The notes: a model not told the origin generated them from the letters alone. Positions 12,837-25,516 are shown, numbered from the stretch's first letter. The stretch: 52,500 nt of DNA from Bigelowiella natans CCMP2755 (GCA_000320545.1 ADNK01000014.1:1-52500), one strand, 5' to 3'. Numbers and translations are program-made.

Positions 12837-13207
12837 TGCTTGATTCGGAAGGGTTGAAGAGAAGAAGAAAGATCGAGCCGATGAGCCGATCGGCTGCAGA
12901 TGCTCCAGGAGAAGAAATTAGGATGTGCGGAAAGTTTTCCATGGCCTTTTCACCCAAATTTACGACATAGAATCCGTTTTTCGAATAAACGCTCTGAGCT
13001 GTGAAAAAAGAGAGAAAAAACACGAGGATCAAAATCATTGTCGTAAGTGAAAAACCAAGGCGTTTTTGGTCTAAAATCCTCGAAGGTGTATCACCCACGT
13101 GCCAGCACGAACGATCCTGGTTGTTTTCTCGTCTGTCATCGTTGTGAGAGTGAGGGAGGAACTACTACTTTTGCATTTTCAACGGAGGCAGGGTCGGGAT
13201 CTGCTAG
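12837..13207 (+). other. Possible 5' exon(s) of the RhoGAP-like gene, unresolved
   Basis: An open frame from ATG 12837 encodes MLDSEGLKRRRKIEPMS and runs about 44 codons with coding-like composition. A perfect donor, TC|GTAAGTG, lies at 13040/13041. The first firm exon of the RhoGAP-like gene sits just after an AG at 13206-13207, so an upstream exon is possible, but I found no phase-consistent junction. Confidence 0.25.
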
Positions 13208-13210
13208 ACG

Positions 13211-13395
13211 ATGGGATCATACACAAGTAGCCTGGAGGATGGATCAAGCAATAACTCCATGCTTGCTGACACAAAGTCAAAATATGGGGCGCGCCTCGAT
13301 TTGCTTGGAATCCTTGGCGTTGTTCAATACATCGGGTAAGCGAGAGTCGCCATTCGAGTTGCTCGCGCACCACATCAACTGGCCTGCCATTTTGT

Positions 13396-13428
<33 letters not shown>

Positions 13429-15577
13429 CTACTACTACTTTTTCTCAGCACGCACCATCGGAATGTCGAGTCGTTATTCACCCACGTGGAGAGTTCGGTA
13501 GACTACGCCAGGTGGGATCCTGTGATGTCAGCTCTTGGCAGCATGAATTTCTAATCAGCTTCGCTCATCTCCACAGCCAAATCGACCCTTATGCCCTCCA
13601 CGATATGCGAACAGCAATATCAAACGGAGATCCAAGGGAACTCAACAAGCTGCTCCCCGAGTGTAGCCCCTACCTGGTAAGCACGTGCTTTACGAAAAAG
13701 CCATCTCGTAAATTCCTCTCTAGTTTCCCAGAGGGTAGGGTCATCGGAGGAACCATAAACTCCTCTTTTTTGAGAAGTGGATTCTTCTTGGCTAAATCAC
13801 AATTCTTATCTAGGTTGCTGCCGCGCTCAAAATGCATTTTAAAGAGATGGAGGTCCCCCCCCCCCCCCCCCCTTATTGATCACATTACGGTAGTGAAGAA
13901 TAGTTCTGAGAGTATATGGTGTATTTCTGCCAGGAACCTATCGTTCCTTTTCGGTATTACGAAGATTTTCTCGCAGCAGGTCGTATTGAGATGAATCGAG
14001 AAACACACATAATCGATGTTGGATTGCACGTCGTCGTCCACATCCCTTCTGATCTCTCAACTGTACTACCATTACCATTTGCGTTGGCCAACAGGGAAGC
14101 GTCTCGCCAACGCTACTGACGATCAAAAGGTAGGTAACCAACTCCTCGATCATTTTACCGAAAGTACAATCTCATCAGGGAGTTGTTCATGCAACGCATG
14201 AGAATATGTGACGGTCTGTTTTTGTTTGGTAGGTGGCCGAATACCGTCGCCTCTTGGACCAGCTACCCACAGTAATCCACAGTTTGTAATAGTTTTGATT
14301 CAAACATAGAAAACCTCTCCAGTGCGATAGTAAATCTCTCCCTCCTCCTCCTCCTCCTCCTCCTCCTCCTCCTCACCCATCGTTCTTGTTGATCAAGGTA
14401 CCGCATGGAACACTGGAAAAGCTAATAAGGTGGTTTCAAACAAATCCAAAGAGGGAGGCTCCTGCCCTCCTAGCATCATCCATGGCGGCATGAATTAACA
14501 AGCCTGAGCGAGAGAAGGCCTATCTTTGAAAATATAGGAGGGCCGAGCCTTTCCCAGCGTTTGCCATCTCCCTACTTCTCTACTATTGCAAAATGCAGTT
14601 ATCACAAGCCAGCACGTTCTCATTTCTCCTCTCTCCGTTTCAGGCTGCTAGATATTCTTGAAAGCGGCGAGTCTCCATACATCCTCGCGTGTGCCTTCGC
14701 TTCCTCTGTTCTACGGTACGTGATCACGTGTTTGCATTTGTGTATATGTATGCTACCTTTGTTCGTCGTATTCATATGACACTACCACAGTACTACCATC
14801 ATCTTTATTATCATCATCACTGTTGCTTCTTTCATATCAAAATGCAATTAAAAATATAATATATATGTTATATACATGCATATCCGGAGTACAGCCCGAA
14901 GCAGACTCCTGAGTCCACCATTCGCATGGTCGAAGACCCAAAGGTAGCTGTTTTATGCCTATGTGCTTTTGCATTGTACAAATATCGTCTTATATTTTTC
15001 ATCTCCTTCTCCTTCTTCTTCTTCTTCTTCTTCTTCTCATTGCATATCTCAGGTCATTCTCCGTGTCCTGCATTTCATGGTGGGCAAAGCAAAGCGTCTA
15101 TTTCCAAGGCCGGGAGATCCAAAGCAATCAAAGAAGAAGCAGCAGCAGCATCAGCAGCAGCCATTGCCACCTCCACCTCCCCCACCGTCATCAAAGAAAG
15201 TGATGACAGCAGTACCACCCTCGATAAAGCCATCGAAACCAAAGCAGCAATCCCCATCGACGCTACAACCAAAGCAGCAGCATTATACAGGCAAAAGAGC
15301 AGAAGGGCGAGGAGGAGGAGGAGGAGGAGGAGGAGGAGGAGGAGAGAAGACAAAATCTGGTGGAGAAGAAGGCAACGGTCGCCGCCCCAAGTAAGAATTC
15401 AGTGAGAGGGGAGGATGAAGGAGTGGAATTGCGAAGAAGTATTAGTAGTAGTAGTAGTAGTAGTAGTAATAGTAGCAGCAGAGGGGTGACGTTGCAGACA
15501 TAGAAGACTGAAGAAAGATTGATGATTAGACTTGTGCAAGATGATGATGATGATGATAATACCTTCTGCTGCTCCTG

Positions 15578-15609
<32 letters not shown>

Positions 15610-16240
15610 GATGCATCATCAGATTCCCAGCCCTGAAGAAACGACAAAAGAAATTTGGCACTCTCACGCCAGGAGAAAACTCGATTCAACGGCTGCAGGT
15701 AGAGATACATGGAATAGCAGGAAGTTATTCGAGTGTAACCTATAACTGTCTCTTTTTGTCAAAGAAATGAGAGAGGAGGGCATATATAGTTGTTGTGGTT
15801 GCTACAATAGATGATAGTTTACGCAGCAGCTCGGTGATGATGCGGTGCCGTCTACCTTCAGTTTTATTATTCGAAACTGATCAACGTCCTCTCCCCATCC
15901 TAATTGTTGTATGCAGGCGTATACAATGCGTGCGAGGATGAACAATTCAGTGAAAAGGTGTGTGGTTCCTGATCCCCCCCCCCCCACTCGCCTAAATGTA
16001 TAGAAAACAGTCAAAATCAATCGTGTTTCTCGCTCGTCAGTGATGGTGGTGACGTTGATGTGTGACTAAAGATAACTTCCGTGAGGCCTAACTCTCTCAT
16101 TCATTCGTTCTTACGTCTGTGTTTTTCTGTTGGAAGGCTGTCGAGTTCTCAAGGCAAGAATGACAGCAACTCGCTCCAAAATGCGGTGAGTACTGCTACG
16201 TATCACAGTTTGGAACCAGTGCTCTCTCCGCCGTCTCAAC

Positions 16241-16317
<77 letters not shown>

Positions 16318-16895
16318 GCATAGATATAGCACTATATGCATGCATGTATCCATCGATCTAATGCCATCTTTTGATCTGCTGATTTTTGAGGTAGATGCGG
16401 CTTTTTGGGTCTCTTTTCCCCTTTCCTTTCTCAGGTGAGCAGGTTGAGGAAAACTGGCATTCGAAAGGCACCAGAGAAGAAAGTGGCGGCGACAGCGTTC
16501 CCATCTTCGTCGAAGACGGTAAGACGATAGCTTTTTGAGCAGGGGGGGGGGGGGGGAATACGTACCCGGGAATTATTGTCCTACATCTCTAATAAGTCGC
16601 GCAAACTATCACGATTTCAATGCTACTCTCACAACTCTGCTGATATGATTCCTCCGGATACAGCTTTGCTACCCCATCTTCCTAATATGATGTTCTTTGC
16701 TCGCGTAAGCAGGCCAACAACAGCCATACTACGGTGGGAGCATCAAGGGCTGCATCTAACAAGCCGCAGCACGATGATCCAGGGAAAGAGAAAAAGAAGA
16801 GAGTGATGAAGAAGGAGGCAGCGACAGCGATCACGACGACAAAGGAAACTAAATCGCCTGTCAAGAAACCGACGATGACGACAACTTCGGTCTGA
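13211..16895 (+). CDS. RhoGAP-like protein with degenerate catalytic site and basic tail
   Basis: Exons with consistent phase: 13211-13335, 13449-13511, 13577-13676, 13814-13852, 13934-13979, 14095-14129, 14233-14271, 14398-14429, 14644-14715, 14895-14943, 15053-15390, 15623-15698, 15917-15957, 16137-16185, 16435-16518, 16713-16895. The fold reads as RhoGAP: a VESLFTHVESS segment where 'EGLFRVSGS' is expected, MRTAISNGDPREL, then VAAALKMHFKEME followed by EPIVPFRYYEDF, then YRRLLDQLP and ILACAFASSVLRP (family 'NLA.VFGPTLLRP'). The catalytic arginine position holds Thr, and the Asn of the family 'NKM' motif is not evident. After the domain comes a Gln/Pro/Gly-rich and lysine-rich tail. A stop follows TTSV at 16893-16895, but a weak donor (TCG|GTCTGA) just before it would join in phase 0 to the Costars exons downstream. 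The true N-terminus may lie upstream. Confidence 0.6.
14339..14397 (+). repeat. (CTC)n tract ending at a splice acceptor
   Basis: A dozen CTC units stand 20 to 60 bases before the acceptor GATCAAG (14391-14397) and are the main pyrimidine tract of that intron. (CTT)n plays the same part at about 15012-15052. Confidence 0.7.
16242..16314. repeat. Compound (CA)n-(TA)n microsatellite
   Basis: About 17 CA units pass directly into about 19 TA units, within an intron of the RhoGAP-like gene. Confidence 0.9.
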
Positions 16896-17289
16896 TATTC
16901 TGAAAATTTTATTTTGGCCCTTCCATGATGCCGCGATAAAACCGCTTATTATTCAAAAATGTACATGATACAATATAATATACACATATATGTAGTAGTT
17001 TGTAGATTTTGTGTATAATTTAGCATTATCTAATGTTTGCTCTGCCTCATCCTCCCCTTCTGCCCGTTGTCTTTTTTCATCTTTTACGATCGATCTTCAT
17101 GTTTTGGACGATTTGGGTCCCCCCCCCCCCTCATTCCCCCCTCTCTCTCTCCAACCTTTCGCATGTGCTTTGATTAACAAACGTGTGCGACTATTGCAAC
17201 TGCAATCCATCGCCTCCCACCACGATCATCATACTATGCCAGTCTTGGTTTCGGCCTGCCCCCCCCCACCCCCGCCGCACCATAGGCAG

Positions 17290-18481
17290 AGCAGATCCCT
17301 GAAAGATTTCCGTCCAGATGCTAATAGACGCAAGCAGAAACAGTTGCTGCAGCAGCTGCAGCAACACAACCTGCACCGCTCATTTCCCTCCTCGTCATCA
17401 TCCTCTGTCTTATATAGACGGGGTGGTGGTGGTGATGATGATGATGGGGGGGCAGCTGCTAGTTCTGAAGATGACGAATATGTCGATTCTGATGACACTG
17501 ATGAACAGGAAGCAACGATGGGTTCAAAGAACAATCAACAGCAGCGACAGCCACAGGGCGCAAAGAAAAAGTAGTATGTCGATAGAGGCACATATTACCA
17601 CACGCACACAAAGATGTATCTTGTTAAGTTTGCACCTACATCTTGAATGAATATCACGTATGCAGGGGGTAATAAAGAGTCCTTGTTTCGAGATATCGTG
17701 GCTGCCACCGTCATTAGTTTATGATATGTGCCTTGTTGAAAATACCAGAAACAGGAAGGCTTTGGTGTCGATGTGGGACGAGAAGGTGGGGAACCGATCG
17801 ACCTCATAGCTTACACCATCTTCTCCAAAACCAATCCAATCAACATCTAACACTACCGCTACTTGTTCGTCACTGCTTACGGTTCAGTCTTACGATATCA
17901 TCATTGTAATAGAATCGGGAGCTACATTGAAATACTTTATGTACCCCGTACTATGCCACCAAAGTTCATTCGATTGACTTATGCACTTTACTGCCTTCTC
18001 CTCCTCTTCCTCGTCCTCCTCCTCTTCTCCCACGAGCAGGCAAAAAAGGCTGCGGCACAGCAGAAGCGGAATGTGTTTTCAAAAGACTACGACAGCAGCA
18101 CACACGCAAAGGGCAAGAATAAACCCGGACAAAAGGGGTCAGTTCGGCGCCGCGCAGCATTCGCAACGACGCAGTAGCGATCGCAACACAGAGGGAGGAA
18201 TGGAGTAAAGTCAAGTAGCGTTTTATGTTGGAAAATATCAGGCTATGGAACACACAATAGCTAATTCCTCTTTTTCTTCTTCTTCTTCTTTTCCCCCAAC
18301 TTGCTAGTTATGGAAAAGCTCCGGAAGGCAGCAAGAGTGCCGCAAGGGCGGCGAAGGTACCGAATAATTAGCAAGTAGAACCAATAATGACTGTCGAAAA
18401 ATGCATGGGGGGGGGGGCGGAGGATTAGAGGAGCAGACCAAAAGCTGACTCATTGACTTACTCTTCGGATATATTTAATGG

Positions 18482-18534
<53 letters not shown>

Positions 18535-19273
18535 TTAGACATAAATATGTGTGTGTGTGTGTGTGTGTATGTGTGTGATTTTAGGCCAAGCTGTGGGTGA
18601 AGCAGCAGATTGGACAGCTTATATCCGTCATCAAGAAGGTGCCTTTGTCATGTGTGATGATTGATGACGAAGAGAACTGCCGGAAGAAGAGAAGAAGAAG
18701 AAGAAGACGACGACGACGACGTTGAGAGAAGGAGAAATGAAGAATGACAAAAGCACACCGTATACCACCTCACAGAGGAGGAGGAGGAGGAGGAGGAGGA
18801 GGAGGAGGAGGAGGAAGATAACTAATTGGTCTTTTTATTTCTATCAGATTGGCTCTCAGAGTTCCCAAGGCAGATACGAGGTAGTAATGAGCCCCGCACA
18901 GCGTAATATTCTCATGATGTAAGAAGGTCTGCTTGTGACTGTTTGCAGGTGACTTTCGGAATCATCTTCGTTGCATATCAGGACATATCCGACACCTTGG
19001 TTGGAATCCTCAGAAGGTGCTGCCACTGCCAGTACCAATCGTCCTACTTGCTGCTAAGTACCCTACGACGACGAAGACTTCACATATCTGGAATAACCAT
19101 ACTCACCGATGATTTCAAGATGGCATGCTTGCCTTATTTCTCTTGCTGACAGGGAATATCCAAGAAAGTGAATTGATGTTACCCCTCCCCGGTTTTCCCA
19201 AATTGATGTTTTTAGGGCCAGGAAGTACGGATGCGTGGAGTTTGAGGGCGACATGCTGTATGATTGTTGCTAA
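17290..19273 (+). CDS. Costars/ABRA-type actin-associated protein (or C-terminal half of a RhoGAP-Costars gene)
   Basis: Exons: 17290-17570, 17755-17785, 18040-18137, 18308-18356, 18585-18638, 18848-18880, 18949-19016, 19216-19273; every phase matches. After a Gln/Ser/Asp-rich stretch comes KALVSMWDEK, then RNVFSKDYD (compare the 'NPFS..FD' of ABRA/STARS proteins), then GYGKAPEGSKSAARAAK. The Costars core follows: KQQIGQLISVIKKIGS, YEVTFGIIFVAYQDIS, TLVGILRRARKYGCVEFEGD. Family members usually continue past 'EGEMLWQG' for about ten more residues; here the protein stops at EGDMLYDCC. Costars proteins act on actin dynamics and Rho/SRF signalling. If independent, translation may begin near 17236 (MPVLVSACPPPPPP); if fused, exon 17290 follows 16889 directly. 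Confidence 0.75.
18483..18578. repeat. (AT)n followed by (GT)n microsatellites
   Basis: About 24 AT units and, 17 bases later, a (GT)n run that ends 6 bases before the acceptor TTTTAG of exon 18585-18638. (GGA)n follows at 18777-18815 in the next intron. Confidence 0.9.
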
Positions 19274-19283
19274 CTAAAAGTTA

Positions 19284-19488
19284 AATAAATCTTTAGATCA
19301 TGGATGTAAATCTATATTTTTCATCAGGTTCCAAGGCCAATCTGACAATGTTATCATTTCTCTCACAGCAAAAGCTGACACGTGGAAGCATATGCCACCT
19401 GCAAAATAGTAACTGAATCCTGGCTAGACTGTATACGATAACGGCTGCATGTGCGATGTTGCTCTGCACAATTTTGTTACAAAATAAA
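19284..19488 (+). terminator. Candidate polyadenylation signals (two AATAAA)
   Basis: AATAAA occurs at 19284-19289, 11 bases after the Costars stop, and at 19483-19488. The second precedes a GT-rich stretch (AAGTGTAGTGGGTAG) and would give a 3' UTR of about 220 bases. No other gene here shows as clear a pair. Confidence 0.4.
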
Positions 19489-21147
19489 GTAAGTGTAGTG
19501 GGTAGAACTTAGGCTCATCATTCATCATGCCATGCTGCAGCTAGATCGAGACGCATAGGAAATACGGCTGCCTGCCACATGGACGAACTATGTTCTCTAG
19601 TTCTAGTAATACGTTTACTACGATTACGAGCTAGCGAGCCTAGTCTTCACTAGATCATTATTTGTGTCAGACGGATTCTGCGCTACACTTGTAGAAGGCG
19701 CGCACATGGACAATGTTAATTATGACACAAAGACACACACACACACACACACACAATACATATCTATATAATCTAGGTTTAGGTTGTTTTTTTATATTCT
19801 GTACATTTGACGCAATCACGCAAGATAACAATAACGATATTTGTGCTTGAATGCTAGAATGTCTCATATACTGCATGATACCTTTTACGATATTTGGGAA
19901 AAATTCAGTATAATTTCAACGGTATGCATGAATAATGCTGAGAAAATTGTTTATCACCGGACGTATTGCTTGACACCACTAGTTGAAAGATAAAGATTTG
20001 CTTTCAACATAGCAGCAAACCTGCTTCTATAATACAACTAAATAACAACTAGCTTTGCGTCCAAGAATTTTGGTGCACAACAACATCTGTTTCCATTCTA
20101 CTTTTTGTGCTAGGGCAACGAAAACCGTATCGTTCAAGCGTAACTTGTCTGAGTCGATACTTCTTGATAAGGTGTATAACCTTCTCTCTATTGTTTACAT
20201 TCAATGACTGTGAAGTAGAAAAGCAACAAATAATAACCATTATTATCGGATCACTAAAACTGTCGTGAAACGGGATAAAAAATATATATGTGTGCAAATA
20301 TTCAATATGTTAGCTTTGATGTAAATTATGGAACGACGCCCATTTTCTGTGTTTCTATTCATGGAAAAATGTGCTAACGAAGTGTAATTATGACCATCTG
20401 CCGTATTTGTCGCATGAGATCGTCTAAAGACTCCGGTTTTGGATCCATTCTAGACTTTTTTAATCTAAACGGAAGTTGTGAACGCACACATTTGTTGGCT
20501 TCATCGTATCAAACGAAGAGTCTCTGATATGAATCTTCCACATCTTATCCCTCCCGTGTTGAACAAAATCGAAACAGACCTGGACTTATTTTCTTGGACA
20601 GAGGAAGGAAAGAATCGATTCTTCGTCGCGAGAGAGGTACGAGTAAGTAGATAAACGTGGGTCGAACGATAACCACGTGGAGGGAGGGGATATCCGTTGG
20701 TTAAGAAGTCAATTTCGAGATTTCGAACTAGATTGGAATTTCGAAGGCGAAAATATCAATAATTTCCGGAATACGTCAACATTTATGACATGACGGAGGT
20801 CTGAAATCACGAGGGTTTTCGCCTCGTTGAATATCATTTGGAAACGAATCCCTCTGACGAATTATCAATAGAGGAGATCAATTCGGATATTGTTGTCGTA
20901 GGGTAAATTTGCATGGTATTCCTGGGAAGGATCGATACATGAAAATTTGGATAAAAGTGGATACCGGAATTGTCTTACAAATATCCTCATTATGTTCGTA
21001 TCATATTTTGATATGACCTATCTGTATGCAAGTACTGTTTATAAATATTTCAATATTATGATATTTTATCAATATAATTATGTCCAATCATTGCTGAAAC
21101 GGATGTGTAACTGGCGAGCCTAGCCTGCCAGCATGGACGAGTAGAAG
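19489..21147. other. Intergenic region with one orphan exon-like frame
   Basis: The left part (19530-19650) is CTAG-rich and contains a (CA)n at 19732-19754. The rest is AT-rich. Apart from the frame at 20529-20636 listed separately, nothing coding was seen. Confidence 0.5.
20529..20636 (+). CDS. Orphan coding-like exon upstream of the LRRC9-like gene
   Basis: ATG at 20529 opens 36 codons (MNLPHLIPPVLNKIETDL, then FSWTEEGKNRFFVARE) ending at a good donor, GAG|GTACGAGT, in phase 0. Composition is protein-like. I could not find a downstream exon that keeps frame, nor link it to the LRRC9-like ATG at 21148. It could be a small separate gene, an alternative first exon, or chance. Confidence 0.3.
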
Positions 21148-22753
21148 ATGGCAGACGATGGAGGAGATGCGGAAGCCGCTTTGGCTTTGTCTACGCTTTT
21201 AGTTGAGGAGAGCGGGAGTGATGATATTGACACTAACGATATAAAAGATGAGCCTGGCAGGGCCAGCGACGAGGATTCCAAAGAGACTGAAACTCAAAAA
21301 AAGAAAGAGAAGAAACCCAAGAAGAAAGTCACTTCCTCCCCACGTCCCAATCAGCCTTCTTTGTGCAATTCGATACGTGTCATTTATTTTCTACTTCTGC
21401 ATTCGAAGATTGTTTGCATTTTTGCACTCGTCGTGCTGATCCACCAAAATCGCTTGTTTTTCAGAGTAAGGAGGCTTTGTACGCAGAGCTCTCAAGGAAT
21501 CCCGATGCGTTCAAAGTTGCCTGTATTTCCAATGGCTGCAAGCCGGTTAGTACCCATTAGTATTTCGAAGAAATCAAGTAGAGGCTGTATCTATTTTTGG
21601 GTATATTGATACTTATTTTTATTCTTATTTTTTTAGCAAGATGCACGCTCCTTATCAAAAGTGGAAATTTTTATGACAAATTACTCGAAGATGCGTGGAC
21701 TGGAACCTTTTGTCAATTGTCAGCATCTGGAGATCTTACACCAACGTAAAATCTAATTCAATGATGCAATGGGAATAATTCATTCCTTTCCCTGCTCCCC
21801 CATTCAATTTAAGATTAGGTGCTCAATAAATATAGATCTGCAAGTTCTTAATTTGAGTTCCTTCTTTTTGTTTTTTGACTTCTTCTCCTCCATCCCTCTC
21901 TAAATGGAAAAAGCGATTAAAGCTATTGAGGGCCTGGAACGGATGCCATTCCTGGAAACAGTTTGGATATGCCATACAAAAATTGATAGAATATCTGGGC
22001 TTGAGCGCAACTCATGCATTAATGAGCTCCATTTGGACTTCAACCAGATTGCCAAAATTGAGAACCTGGACCATCTGGAACACCTCTCTGTGTTGTCCAT
22101 TACTGGGAACAAAATCACCAAGATTAGAGGCCTCAAGGAGCTGAAGAAACTCCGAGACTTGAACGTAGCGGGAAACTCAATTAGCGTCATATTTGATAGC
22201 CTTGAGGAGATGGAGGCCCTTGAACATCTCAACTTGGCTGGGAATCAGATTACCTCATTCTCGGAGATAAAGTGGCTCAAAAGATTGCCGAACCTGAAAA
22301 GGTTTGTTTTCGTCAACAACCATCCATCGCCGTCTCTTCCTCTTCCTCCCTTTCTCTTCTATCGGTTGCCATGTCCAATTTTCGATCTATTGCCCCAAGA
22401 TGTAGTACACCAGGAAAGAACACGTTATTGTATGATGCCGTGTAATGGTATTGAGAAAGATGATACACACTCGGAGAGAGGGGATTGCGATAAAGCGAGA
22501 GAGTTCTATGCTCTTGCTGCACGAATCAACAGTTTTCTTCATCTTGTGACTGCAGGCTTTACCTGAATGATCCACACTACGGTGACAACCCAATCTGCAA
22601 CCTCTCGAATTATCACACATATTCTCTGTACCATATGTCGCACCTGGAAGTCCTTGATTGTGTAAAGCTGGGACCACAGGCCGTCCGCCTCGCAGAAGCC
22701 ACCTACCAGAAGAAGCAGATGTAGGCCGTCCTTTTTCTCTTTCTCTCATCTCT

Positions 22754-22789
<36 letters not shown>

Positions 22790-24161
22790 TCCTCTCTTCT
22801 TGCATCTGCCGGTTGCTAGTAACAGGAAGCTGACTGAGGAAGTACATGACAGGTTTTACGCGATGCACTTGCGAAGAATAACTAGTATAAGGAGTGACAT
22901 TCTGACGGCCGGCGCAAATTTGGTGCGTGAGCTTGTCAACAAGGTCGATCTTCTGCTGCATCCAGTTATCAAATCGATGAAAACGCTGGTCGTGGACGAG
23001 CTGCGAAAGACGCATGGAGTCCAACTCGGTGACAGAAGGATGGTATCTAGGGAGCTTGCAGCCGTGCAAAGCGAGATCGGCGATCACATCGACATTGTGC
23101 GGGCTCTGGAGGGCGAGCTCTACACGCTAACCCACGTGATCAATAGCGCGGCTTCCCAGCTCTCCGCCAAGCTAAAGATGGAGCTCGACACTGGTGGCAA
23201 CTTTCAGCTGGTGCACAGGACGGAAAGGGAACAAGCATGGTTCAAGAGCTGCGTAAAGTTCATGTCGCTGCAATACAAGAAGGTGCCTGGGGTCGACCTA
23301 CGGATTCAAGACGTCATCAAGGTGGAAAACCAGTTCGTTCGCAACCGCTTCGAGGAGACCCTGCAGGCATTACCAGTGTTCAATCCGGTCAGGATCGACT
23401 CGCCAAAGCCTCAACTGCACTACATGTTTCTTTGCGCAGAGCCGCACGAGTAAGTCCTCGAAGCAGATACGCACACAGTAAATAGTACAGCGAGAGTATT
23501 GTCGTCGTCATCATCACCATCATGTATTATATCTTTAGGTACAACCTAGAGGTCGTGCTGCGGAAGGGATTCGGAAAAGTGGCCGGTGGGCGAGGTATCG
23601 TAACACTGACGGACTCAGTCAACTTAGCGCTTGAAAGAAAGTTGGGAACCAAGTAAGATTTTGCCAACATCATTCACGTACTCTACTTGAATGGTGATAA
23701 TGGATAATATTAAATATCGATGGTGTGTATTGACACATTACACTCACGCTCAAAATCACACCGTTGGAACTCTGTCGCACCTGCCCCCCTCGCCTATAAC
23801 AGGCTCTCGTCAGGATACAATAAAAGCATCTTGAGGAAACCCCAGCTGGGTTCTCTGTTAGTCGTGAAGGTCTATCTCGGGAACAATCGCTCCATCAGCC
23901 AGAATGAGGTGCCACCGAACCTCACTGACATGTGTGCGACGTTCCGAGACTACAACTCCATTTCTGTCTCGGTGGATGACGAAGATGCAGCAGCGAAGCA
24001 GAAGGTGACGACATCTAGTGTGACGCCTATGCGAATCTTTTTGTGATCTTGTCCATTTTTTCATTGAAACAACCACGACGACGTCGAAAATTTGCTAATT
24101 TTTTTTTTCCCCTTTAATGAGAAAGGAGTTATGAGAGGAAAAGAGAGATAGGTGAGGTGAT

Positions 24162-24200
<39 letters not shown>

Positions 24201-24556
24201 ATTTCCTTCCGTCCTAATGTTGTATGTTCCCAGGAAGAAGAGGGGCAAAGAGATGGCGACAAGGATGATGAAGATCGGAATAAAAATGCAGAAGGAGAGC
24301 AGGGCGGGGGTAAACCGAAGCGAAAGGTCGTTGCAAGCCAGTACTGGTATGTATTTGATACGGCGCTCATCGTTCCCGAATACATCATCGAGTACAAAAT
24401 TGGCGAGAAGAAGGTGACCAAGCATTCCAAGGAAGACGACGAATCCAAAGAGGTCTGGATCGAAAAGTTCATCATGAGTAAAACAAACGACTCGCTACTT
24501 TCCTTCTTTTATTTCTGGGAGGCAGGAAACTTCAGCGAGGAAGTAAAGAGGGGAAT

Positions 24557-24596
<40 letters not shown>

Positions 24597-25485
24597 AGAA
24601 TGTTGGTGAAAACCCTCCTTCAATTATTTATAGAAATGTGATGATTTCTATTTTTACACACACACACACACACAACAACGCGTACAACATTTAGCCCGGG
24701 ATAGTCCCGAACAGCATGATATCTTTTGAGCCTCCGGCGTCCGACGAAGCACTTCAGCTTGCAAGGACGTTTTCCACTCTCGCCAAGCCGTACGATGAAT
24801 TTCGGGAACGACTCGCTAAAGTGAAGAAGATTATCTCGCGCAAGGACACAAAAGGCGCTTCCCCTCGAATCGTGTCTTCGCGTGATCACGAGAGGGAGGA
24901 GCTGCACATCAGCCCCAACCAAATATTTGTCGACGCGTTTTCCAGGAAACTCCTCATTACGCCGGTGCTTCCAAATTCTAAGGTATGAAAGTAATGAACA
25001 GTTTGATGATGATAAAAGTTATTAGTATTGGTGCTTTGTTGTAGCATCCCCCCCCCTCCCCCCCCCCCCTTCTCAATCTAGAAGTTAACTTATGCGCTAT
25101 TGAATGGCTATAAGGTGCTAAAGACGCTCATTTTGAGTTTCAACCGGCTGAACTCCATTGAGGAACTGGATGGGATAGCGCTACCTGCCCTCACCTTCAT
25201 GGACTTGGCATATAATGAGATCAAAACACTAAAAGGCTTCCCTTCCGCCCCAAATCTGAAGTCGCTTGATGTGTCACATAACCTACTCACGGGGCTTGCA
25301 GAGATTGACGCTATTGCTAAGCAGGTCGTCGTTCACAGCTCTCACCATTTATGTTCTTATTCAGCATCATCGATAGCCTTATAATTCCCCTTACTGTTTC
25401 GTATCATTGCCCGTGCATTGTTTGAGAAGAAGGTAGATCATGCTAGACTACACAGCAGCACTACCGCCTCGCAAATTAGACAACT

Positions 25486-25516
<31 letters not shown>

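Noticed and set aside
12703-13098. Minus-strand frame with a signal-peptide-like start (MILILVFFLSFFTAQS)
   Set aside because: It has no splice partners or homology, and it overlaps plus-strand sequence with equally coding-like composition just before the RhoGAP-like exons.
24414-24560. Extension of the ninth LRRC9-like exon through 24560
   Set aside because: The next exon (24695) is phase 0 and the phase-0 donor AAG|GTGACC at 24413/24414 fits. A later donor at 24452 is weaker but cannot be fully excluded.
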